Assembly (NCBI GenBank): GCA_001828445.1
Contig: MHYJ01000158.1
Span: 1-13,841 of the forward strand
DNA from: Planctomycetes bacterium RBG_16_43_13
GTDB lineage: Bacteria; Planctomycetota; MHYJ01
Reading direction: 5' to 3'
Length of the DNA: 13,841 nt
Shown: one piece after another, positions 1-4,986 of the stretch
Layout: each line of letters begins with the position of its first letter
Numbering within the stretch: position 1 is the stretch's first letter
The notes under the pieces: generated by a model
Told to the model about the DNA's origin: nothing
Database searches by the model: none
Seen by the model: the letters and a program-made list of their open reading frames with translations, nothing else
Program-made: the position numbers and the translations under genes

Positions 1-84
1 CAGGAAATGGAAACCAAGGCAAAGGATGCGGCAGAGATCAGTGCCCAGTTGAGGCAATTAGAATTATTGCATAAAATTAATTGA
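1..84 (+). CDS. C-terminal end of an unidentified gene (5' partial)
   Basis: Frame 1 is open from the window edge to TGA at 82-84 and gives 27 residues ending in LELLHKIN. The visible tail is rich in Glu, Lys, Ala and Gln (for example AKDAAEISAQLRQLE), which fits a helical or coiled-coil C-terminus. I do not recognise the family and cannot assign a function. Its stop codon lies inside the -35 box of the promoter for the next gene, so the regulator downstream starts its own transcript immediately after this gene. It could also be a chance open frame, since only 84 bases are visible. Confidence 0.45.
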   Translation, partial: QEMETKAKDAAEISAQLRQLELLHKIN

Positions 85-109
85 CATTTGTTAGAAATGA
101 TATTATATT
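81..109 (+). promoter_or_regulatory. Sigma-70-type promoter of the Rrf2 regulator gene
   Basis: A perfect TTGACA at 81-86 is followed, after a 17-base spacer, by TATATT at 104-109. An alternative -10 is TATTAT at 101-106. The -35 overlaps the stop codon of the upstream gene. A Shine-Dalgarno sequence (AGGAGAAG, 118-125) and ATG at 133 follow, so the untranslated leader would be very short. Assigned from consensus match and spacing only. Confidence 0.65.
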
Positions 110-128
110 ATATCTATAGGAGAAGTAG
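101..128 (+). promoter_or_regulatory. Putative operator shared with the cysK promoter
   Basis: TATTAT at 101-106 and AGAAGTAG at 121-128 align without gaps to TATAAT at 581-586 and AGAAGTAG at 601-608 in the second promoter region. Between the blocks the match is weaker. The same 28-base layout in front of the regulator and in front of the operon it probably controls suggests one transcription factor acts at both, the obvious candidate being the Rrf2 protein itself. The right block also overlaps the ribosome binding site of the regulator gene, which alone could explain part of the resemblance. Confidence 0.35.
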
Positions 129-132
129 AATA

Positions 133-567
133 ATGATTCTTACCAAGCGATGCACTTATGGCTTACGAGCACTTCTTAGATTGGTGCCAGCTTACCCACA
201 TGGCCAGCTTACTGGCAGGGAAATAGCTGAAAAGGAGGATATCCCAAGAAAATTTCTTGATCAGCTGCTACTTTCGCTTGCCAACTCTGGAATTATCCAA
301 AGCAAGAAAGGGAATCGCGGGGGATATAGCCTAGCGAAAAATCCTGCGAAACTAAGCATCCGAAGCATATTGGAGGTATTGTCCGGCCCTGTACTGATTG
401 CGGAATGCCTGAGATCCGATTATGCTTGTTCAAAAAAAGGAAATTGCCAGGTACAAGTAATGGCAAACGAAGTTCAGAAACAAGTCGTTGAATATTTCAA
501 TGATTTAACTTTGCTACAACTCTCTGAAAAAGAAGTAGTGAAACAGCAATTAGAATATATCATTTAA
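133..567 (+). CDS. Rrf2-family transcriptional regulator with a three-cysteine cluster motif
   Basis: A 144-residue DNA-binding protein of the Rrf2 family (IscR, NsrR, CymR relatives), which usually sense iron-sulfur status, nitric oxide or cysteine supply. Residues 1-20 (MILTKRCTYGLRALLRL) are the typical start. A winged helix-turn-helix spans about 25-68, including IAEKEDIPRKFLDQLL and the wing NRGGYSLA. Cys92, Cys99 and Cys105 (C-x6-C-x5-C) sit where IscR carries its [2Fe-2S] ligands (C-x5-C-x5-C), so an iron-sulfur or redox-sensing role is likely. CymR, the cysteine regulator of Firmicutes, lacks such a triad. ATG 133 is preferred over an upstream in-frame ATG at 88 because it follows AGGAGAAG by 7 bases and matches the family N-terminus. 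Its position just upstream of the sulfur operon suggests it controls that operon. The actual effector is unknown. Confidence 0.9.
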   Translation: MILTKRCTYGLRALLRLVPAYPHGQLTGREIAEKEDIPRKFLDQLLLSLANSGIIQSKKGNRGGYSLAKNPAKLSIRSILEVLSGPVLIAECLRSDYACSKKGNCQVQVMANEVQKQVVEYFNDLTLLQLSEKEVVKQQLEYII

Positions 568-580
568 TTTTTTTTGGAAT

Positions 581-609
581 TATAATACTACTAAATCCGT
601 AGAAGTAGT
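581..609 (+). promoter_or_regulatory. Promoter -10 and palindromic operator of the sulfur/siroheme operon
   Basis: TATAAT at 581-586 is a perfect -10 box, but no good -35 lies 16-18 bases upstream. Immediately downstream is an inverted repeat, ACTACT (587-592) and AGTAGT (604-609), separated by 11 bases and covering the expected transcription start. A palindrome here suits a repressor, while the poor -35 could mean an activator is needed. The right arm repeats the AGAAGTAG found before the regulator gene at 121-128. Binding by the Rrf2 protein is inferred, not shown. Confidence 0.45.
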
Positions 610-626
610 TCTAAATGAGGCAAATA

Positions 627-1577
627 ATGCCTAAAATTGCCAAAGACATGAGTGAGCTAACCGGCAAAACGCCCTTGGTGCGTCTGAACCGTATCGCAGA
701 AAATTGCTTTGCAGAGGTATTGGCTAAGCTGGAATTTTTCAATCCTGCCGGCTCGGTAAAAGATCGTATCGGCGTCAGCATGATTAATGCAGCAGAAGAG
801 GCAGGACTCATTGGTAAAGACTCGGTAATCATCGAAGCTACAAGCGGAAATACGGGTATCGCGCTAGCATGGGTTTGCGCTGCAAGAGGCTATCGGCTGA
901 TCATTACAATGCCGGATTCAATGAGTCATGAAAGGATTTCTCTATTAAAGTTATTTGGCGCAGAAGTCGAATTAACGCCGGCCCATCTTGGAATGAGAGG
1001 AGCTCTTGACAAGGCAGAAGGACTTTACCGCTTATACAAAAACGCGTTTATGCCGCAACAATTTAAAAATCCGAATAATCCCAAAATACACAGGGAGACA
1101 ACAGCAGAAGAGATTTGGTCGGATACAGAGGGAAAGCTCGACGCGTTTGTAAACGGTATAGGAACAGGCGGCACAATCACAGGCGTTGGCGAGATACTAA
1201 AGCAGCGAAATCCGGCAATCCGTATTATTGGAGTTGAACCGGCAAGATCTCCTGTTCTTTCAGGCGGGACACCGGGTCCGCATAAGATTCAAGGTCTAGG
1301 GGCCGGATTTGTTCCTGATGTTCTTAAAAGAGAATTGATCGATGAAATAGTGACGGTAGATGACAGCGATGCTATCGCCACGGCAAAAGACCTCATTAAA
1401 AAAGAAGGTATTCTCTGCGGAGTATCGGCAGGAGCTGCCGTACATGTTGCCTTGAAAGTCGCTCAAAGGGAAGAGAACAAAGGGAAAAGAATTGTTGTTA
1501 TTATCCCGGATACGGGCGAAAGGTATAGGAGTCTTTTGCAAGAGAGAAGGAGGCGTGAAAATGAAAGTGCTGGTTAA
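627..1577 (+). CDS. cysK: Cysteine synthase (O-acetylserine sulfhydrylase family, PLP)
   Basis: A 316-residue fold-type II PLP enzyme that makes L-cysteine from O-acetylserine and a sulfur donor in the cytoplasm. Visible motifs, numbered from ATG 627, are the PLP lysine K45 in NPAGSVKDR, the substrate loop TSGNTG (72-77), MPDSMSHER, the phosphate-binding GTGGT (179-183), KIQGLGAGF, Ser267 in GVSAGAA and PDTGERY (294-300). ATG 627 is preferred to ATG 615 because GAGG at 617-620 sits 6 bases before it and [22 protein letters not shown] is the usual family start. The C-terminus is unusual: after GERY it reads [16 protein letters not shown] instead of the common YLST ending, because the tail overlaps the carrier gene by 17 bases. 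That overlap suggests it may use the carrier thiocarboxylate, as mycobacterial CysM does, but ordinary sulfide use is equally possible. Confidence 0.93.
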   Translation: MPKIAKDMSELTGKTPLVRLNRIAENCFAEVLAKLEFFNPAGSVKDRIGVSMINAAEEAGLIGKDSVIIEATSGNTGIALAWVCAARGYRLIITMPDSMSHERISLLKLFGAEVELTPAHLGMRGALDKAEGLYRLYKNAFMPQQFKNPNNPKIHRETTAEEIWSDTEGKLDAFVNGIGTGGTITGVGEILKQRNPAIRIIGVEPARSPVLSGGTPGPHKIQGLGAGFVPDVLKRELIDEIVTVDDSDAIATAKDLIKKEGILCGVSAGAAVHVALKVAQREENKGKRIVVIIPDTGERYRSLLQERRRRENESAG

Positions 1578-1776
1578 TGGGAAAGAAAAAACTTTTGAAG
1601 AAGAATTACTTACTATTTCGGCATTATTAAAAAAAGCAAACGTGGAAATGCCGGATCAGGTTTCCGTCCAGTTGAATGGGATTTTTGTTGACCGACAAGC
1701 ATTCGCAACAACCAAAGTTCAAGATGGAAATGAAGTGGATTTCCTGTATTTTCTGGGAGGAGGGGCTGTCGGATGA
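1561..1776 (+). CDS. hcyS: ThiS/MoaD-like small sulfur-carrier protein with capped C-terminus
   Basis: A 71-residue ubiquitin-like (beta-grasp) sulfur carrier, with [14 protein letters not shown] at the start, [11 protein letters not shown] in the middle and [14 protein letters not shown] near the end. In this family the C-terminal Gly-Gly is adenylated and converted to a thiocarboxylate that donates sulfur. Here the tail is GGG (66-68) followed by Ala-Val-Gly, so the active end is masked and needs proteolysis. The JAMM peptidase at 3819-4229 is the natural candidate. ATG 1561 follows a strong AGGAGG (1548-1553) by 7 bases. The gene overlaps cysteine synthase on the left and MetY by 4 bases on the right. 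The glycine codons (AGGAGG, 1758-1763) double as the MetY ribosome binding site. No thiamine or molybdopterin genes are nearby, so a role in sulfur amino acid synthesis is favoured. Confidence 0.85.
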   Translation: MKVLVNGKEKTFEEELLTISALLKKANVEMPDQVSVQLNGIFVDRQAFATTKVQDGNEVDFLYFLGGGAVG

Positions 1777-3008
1777 AAGGATTTTCGACAAAAGCGATTC
1801 ATGGAATTGCGTTGAAAAAGGACGCGCATGGGGCCTTGCGCTTCCCACTTTACGATAGCGTTGCTTTTGAATATGAAACGTCGGACGATATTCGTTTGGC
1901 CTTTGAAGGAAAAAAACCTTCGCATTCATATACGCGAATTACAAATCCGACCATAGAGGATTTTGAACAGCGGGTCCGGCTTCTTTCGGACGCTACGGGC
2001 GTTGTGGCCGTTTCATCGGGCATGGCGGCAATCACGAATACGATACTTGCCCTTGCTGAAGCAGGCTCTAATATCATTTCGACCAAATTCATATTTGGAA
2101 ATACGTTTTCATTATTTGAGAACACTTTGAAACCTTGGGGACTAAATGTGACTTACATCAACATGGAGGAGTTGGATACCCTACATGATTCCATTAATTG
2201 CAAAACAAGAGCGGTATTTTTAGAGACCATAACCAATCCGCAATTGCAGGTGGCAGATATTGAAGCTATTGCCAACATCACAAAGGAACACCATGTGCCT
2301 TTGGTAGTAGATGGCACCTTGACGACGCCGTATATCTTCAAGTCCAAAGATTTTGGAGTTGACGTAGAAGTTCTTTCAAGCACCAAATACATTTCCGGCG
2401 GCGCTACAACCGTGGGAGGCCTGATTATCGATAATGGTAACTTTGACTGGTCCCTAAACCCAAAAGTTCAGGAATGGTCAAAGAAAGTCGGGCCTTTGGC
2501 ATTTATTACCAAACTGAAGCGGGAAGTCTATCGCAACCTTGGTTCGTGCCTGTCTCCTCACAATGCTTATTTACAGGCATTGGGTTTGGAGACATTAAGC
2601 CTTCGGATTGATCGAAATTGCGAAAACACTCTGAAGCTTGCGGAATACTTGAAAGCATGCAAAAAAGTGAAATCTGTCAACTACCCGGGACTGAAGGACT
2701 CGAAATATTATGAGACAGCCAATAAGCAATTCGGCAACCGCTTTGGAGGAATTCTGACCTTTGAACTGGAAAGCAAGGATCAATGCTTCCAATTTATGGA
2801 TAATCTAAAATTAATTAGACGCGCCACGAACTTGAATGATAACAAAACGCTCATCCTTCATCCTGCGTCTACCATATTCTGTGAATACACGCCAAAGCAA
2901 AAAGAAGAAATGGGGGTAAGCGAATCCATGATACGTTTGGCTGTTGGGATTGAAGATGTAGAAGATATTATCGAAGATATTACAAGAGGATTGGAGGCGC
3001 TCCAATGA
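1773..3008 (+). CDS. metY: MetY-type O-acetylhomoserine sulfhydrylase (homocysteine synthase)
   Basis: A 411-residue Cys/Met-metabolism PLP enzyme (fold type I) that replaces the acetyl group of O-acetylhomoserine with sulfur to give homocysteine. Visible are the YTR phosphate-binding motif (53-55) in SYTRITNPT, SSGMAAI (81-87), Asp180 in VVDGTLTTP, PLP Lys205 in SSTKYISGG, and LGSCLSPHNAYLQALGLETL (256-275), typical of the MetY branch. Cystathionine gamma-synthase and lyases are less likely given that segment and the sulfur-carrier neighbourhood. Usual MetY proteins are about 420-440 residues, so this one is slightly compact. After the lysine it has SGGATTVGG rather than the common GGHGT. 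ATG 1773 overlaps the carrier stop (ATGA) and has AGGAGG 9 bases upstream. Its position between carrier and E1 genes suggests the sulfur comes from the protein thiocarboxylate, as described in Wolinella. Confidence 0.88.
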   Translation: MKGFSTKAIHGIALKKDAHGALRFPLYDSVAFEYETSDDIRLAFEGKKPSHSYTRITNPTIEDFEQRVRLLSDATGVVAVSSGMAAITNTILALAEAGSNIISTKFIFGNTFSLFENTLKPWGLNVTYINMEELDTLHDSINCKTRAVFLETITNPQLQVADIEAIANITKEHHVPLVVDGTLTTPYIFKSKDFGVDVEVLSSTKYISGGATTVGGLIIDNGNFDWSLNPKVQEWSKKVGPLAFITKLKREVYRNLGSCLSPHNAYLQALGLETLSLRIDRNCENTLKLAEYLKACKKVKSVNYPGLKDSKYYETANKQFGNRFGGILTFELESKDQCFQFMDNLKLIRRATNLNDNKTLILHPASTIFCEYTPKQKEEMGVSESMIRLAVGIEDVEDIIEDITRGLEALQ

Positions 3009-3826
3009 ACTTTACCGAAAAACAACTAGAACGGTATAGCCGTCATATTATCCTGAAGGAAGTTAGCGTCGAAGGTCAAGAGAAAATCATGAATGCCAGA
3101 GTATTGATAATCGGCGTAGGAGGATTGGGCGCTCCGGCAGCGTTTTATCTTGCCGCGGCAGGAGTTGGAATTATCGGAATTGTGGATGCGGATAATGTGG
3201 AAATATCCAATTTGCAGCGCCAGATCATTCATTTTACAAAAGATTTGAATAAGCCCAAGGTCCTGTCTGCAGCGGAAAAGATAAAGCTTTTAAATCCGGA
3301 CGTTCTGGTGAATGTGTATCAAGAGCGGGTTACTGCGGCAAACTTTAAACAAATCATTAAAGGTTATGATTTTGTAATCGACGGCACTGATAATTTTCCT
3401 GCGAAATTTCTAATCAACGATGCCTGCGTCATGAGCGGAATTCCTTTTTCGCATGGTGGAATATTACGATTCAACGGTCAAACCATGACAATTGTGCCGG
3501 GCCAATCCGCATGCTACCGTTGCGTATTTCAATCTCCGCCGCCACGGAATTCGGTTCCTACCTGCTCGCAGGCAGGCATTTTAGGAGCGATTGCAGGAAT
3601 GCTGGGCACTATTCAGGCTGCCGAGGCTCTGAAATTCATAACCAAAGTGGGCGATTTACTTACTAATGCGATTCTCACGTTTGATGCAAAAACCATGGAT
3701 TTCAGAAAAGTGAAGATCAACCGCAATCCAAAATGCGCGTTATGCGGTGAAAATCCAACAATCCATGAATTGATTGATGCGGAAGAACCTGTTTGCGATT
3801 TAAAAGGAAAGCCCACTAATGGCTAG
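3005..3826 (+). CDS. hcyF: E1-like sulfur-carrier adenylyltransferase (ThiF/MoeB family)
   Basis: A 273-residue enzyme that adenylates the C-terminal glycine of the small carrier so that sulfur can be attached. The N-terminal LERYSRHIILKEVSVEGQEK is the family hallmark. A nucleotide-binding GVGGLG lies at 37-42, NLQRQ with the adenylate-contacting Arg at 69-73, and DGTDN at 126-130. Zinc ligands are two CxxC pairs, Cys170/Cys173 (CYRC) and Cys244/Cys247 (CALC). Cys187 in VPTCSQAGILG matches the conserved cysteine of ThiF/MoeB. There is no C-terminal rhodanese domain, unlike MoeZ, so sulfur must be delivered by another protein or as sulfide. The TusA-type modules downstream are candidates. It overlaps MetY by 4 bases, with GGAGG at 2993-2997. 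ThiF or MoeB in the strict sense cannot be excluded from the protein alone, but the neighbours argue for homocysteine/cysteine synthesis. Confidence 0.87.
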   Translation: MNFTEKQLERYSRHIILKEVSVEGQEKIMNARVLIIGVGGLGAPAAFYLAAAGVGIIGIVDADNVEISNLQRQIIHFTKDLNKPKVLSAAEKIKLLNPDVLVNVYQERVTAANFKQIIKGYDFVIDGTDNFPAKFLINDACVMSGIPFSHGGILRFNGQTMTIVPGQSACYRCVFQSPPPRNSVPTCSQAGILGAIAGMLGTIQAAEALKFITKVGDLLTNAILTFDAKTMDFRKVKINRNPKCALCGENPTIHELIDAEEPVCDLKGKPTNG

Positions 3827-4229
3827 TGTATTGAAAATAAAACAGAATGTAATCGACAAAATAATTGCGCATGCAAAGCAGGATGCGCCCATTGAGGCTT
3901 GTGGTTACCTAGCAGATAAAGACGGGATTATCGTTAAGCATTTCCAGCTAACTAATACAGATGCTTCCAAAGAACAGTTTTCACTCGACCCACGGGAGCA
4001 GTTTGCGGCTATCCGAAAAATGCGGGAGGAAGGACTGAGTGTTTGTGCCGTTTATCACAGCCATCCTGTTTCTCCGGCAAGGCCTTCTGAGGAGGATATA
4101 AAGTTGGCTTATGATCCGAACCTGAGCTATGTGATTATTTCACTCGCCGATGGATTAGAAAATATCCGGTCGTTTCGGATCCGAAAAGGAGAGGTAAGCG
4201 AAGAAAAGGTTGAAGTTATAGTGGGATAA
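3819..4229 (+). CDS. hcyD: JAMM/MPN+ metallopeptidase (Mec+/HcyD type)
   Basis: A 136-residue zinc isopeptidase of the JAB1/MPN/Mov34 family. The full catalytic motif is visible: Glu26 in PIEACGYL, then His80-x-His82-x7-Ser90-x2-Asp93 (YHSHPVSPARPSEED). Bacterial members next to ThiS-like carriers remove C-terminal cap residues from the carrier and release the amino acid product attached to it; Mec+ frees cysteine from CysO, and the Wolinella counterpart acts in homocysteine synthesis. The carrier here ends GGG-Ala-Val-Gly, giving a clear substrate for decapping. The length is normal for this group. The gene overlaps the E1 gene by 8 bases and has AAGGA at 3804-3808 as ribosome binding site. 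Specificity is inferred from context; the fold and metal site are directly supported. Confidence 0.9.
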   Translation: MASVLKIKQNVIDKIIAHAKQDAPIEACGYLADKDGIIVKHFQLTNTDASKEQFSLDPREQFAAIRKMREEGLSVCAVYHSHPVSPARPSEEDIKLAYDPNLSYVIISLADGLENIRSFRIRKGEVSEEKVEVIVG

Positions 4230-4252
4230 ATCCTTTTAAAATGGGAATCATT

Positions 4253-4729
4253 ATGGAAAAAGAAGAACTCTCAATTGTTTGCTTTAGCGGCGAGTTCGAC
4301 AGGGTACTTGCGGCCTTTACGCTGGCTACCGGTGCAGCCGCAACAAACCGCGACGTCTCTATGTTTTTCACGTTTTGGGGCCTTAATGTGTTAAAAAAGA
4401 AACAGGACCACTCATGGATCGGTAAAGGAATTCTGGATAGGGTTTTCAACTTCCTGATGGGGGGATTGAACAAACTCCCCCTAAGTCGGCTCAACTTTGG
4501 CGGGGTCAGTCCGAAACTTATGACATATATGATGAGAAAGAATAATGTGGCCACATTACCTGAATTGATTGAAGCGGCAAAGCAATTGGGTATACGATTT
4601 ATCGCCTGCGAGATGGCCATGCATATTCTTGGAGTCAAGAAAGAAGACCTGATTGACGAAGTCAAAGAAGTAATCGGCGTGGCGACATTCTTGGATTATT
4701 CGAAAGAAGCAAAGATCATTTTTATTTAA
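4253..4729 (+). CDS. DsrE2-like sulfur-relay protein (DsrE/DsrF/DrsH superfamily)
   Basis: A 158-residue protein with the pattern of the DsrE2 group: SIVCFSGEFDRVLAAF at the start, SMFFTFWGLNVLKKK at 36-50, and the signature cysteine Cys119 in ACEMAMHILGVKKEDLIDEV. Family members pass persulfide sulfur between thiol proteins and are often encoded beside tusA and rhodanese genes in sulfur-oxidising microbes. Here tusA follows 15 bases downstream, but the setting is assimilatory. Other cysteine: Cys10. Residues about 64-92 are rather hydrophobic, so weak membrane association is possible, though no clear transmembrane segment is seen. Two starts compete, ATG 4241 and ATG 4253. The latter is favoured because it matches the usual N-terminus and has GGGA 6 bases upstream. 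The role here, moving sulfur toward or from TusA, is inferred. Confidence 0.78.
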   Translation: MEKEELSIVCFSGEFDRVLAAFTLATGAAATNRDVSMFFTFWGLNVLKKKQDHSWIGKGILDRVFNFLMGGLNKLPLSRLNFGGVSPKLMTYMMRKNNVATLPELIEAAKQLGIRFIACEMAMHILGVKKEDLIDEVKEVIGVATFLDYSKEAKIIFI

Positions 4730-4744
4730 AAACAAGAGAAACTT

Positions 4745-4966
4745 ATGAAGCATTTTCTTGACATAACAAAAGAACATTGCCCCATGACTTTTGTAAAGGT
4801 CAAGCTGGAACTTTCAAAAATGAGTCCAGGGGATCAATTGGAGGTTTTGCTTAATGAGGGAGAGCCACTGGATAATGTGCCCAAATCCGCAGTGGAACAG
4901 GGATTTAAAGTCACAAGCATAAGACTGGGAGAAAAACCCCACCACCTGGTTATTATAGAAAGATAA
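4745..4966 (+). CDS. tusA: TusA-family sulfurtransferase (stand-alone)
   Basis: A 73-residue TusA/SirA-like protein, the usual size. The persulfide-carrying cysteine is Cys12 in HCPMTFVKVKLEL. The motif is CPM rather than the common CPxP, with PGDQLEVLL and NVPKSAVEQG following as in the rest of the family. TusA proteins carry sulfur as a cysteine persulfide between donors and acceptors in the cytoplasm. The C-terminal domain of the next gene is a close relative (CPMNFMKTKMEL, NVPRSVAEEG), so the cluster contains two TusA modules, probably related by duplication. It lies 15 bases after the DsrE2-like gene and about 20 bases before the reductase. The ribosome binding site is weak (AAGAGAAA), so translation is likely coupled to upstream genes. 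Confidence 0.87.
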   Translation: MKHFLDITKEHCPMTFVKVKLELSKMSPGDQLEVLLNEGEPLDNVPKSAVEQGFKVTSIRLGEKPHHLVIIER

Positions 4967-4986
4967 AAGATGTGATTTGGAGAAGT

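Noticed and set aside
565..580. T-run after the Rrf2 stop codon as a possible terminator
   Set aside because: No stable hairpin is visible just before the T-run, and the run merges with the next promoter region.
1561..4229. Carrier, E1 and JAMM genes as thiamine or molybdopterin synthesis genes
   Set aside because: No thiG, thiH, moaE or related genes are present, while cysteine synthase, MetY and sulfite reductase surround them.
4241..4252. ATG 4241 as start of the DsrE2-like protein
   Set aside because: It adds four residues outside the usual family N-terminus and lacks a well-placed ribosome binding site, although it cannot be fully excluded.
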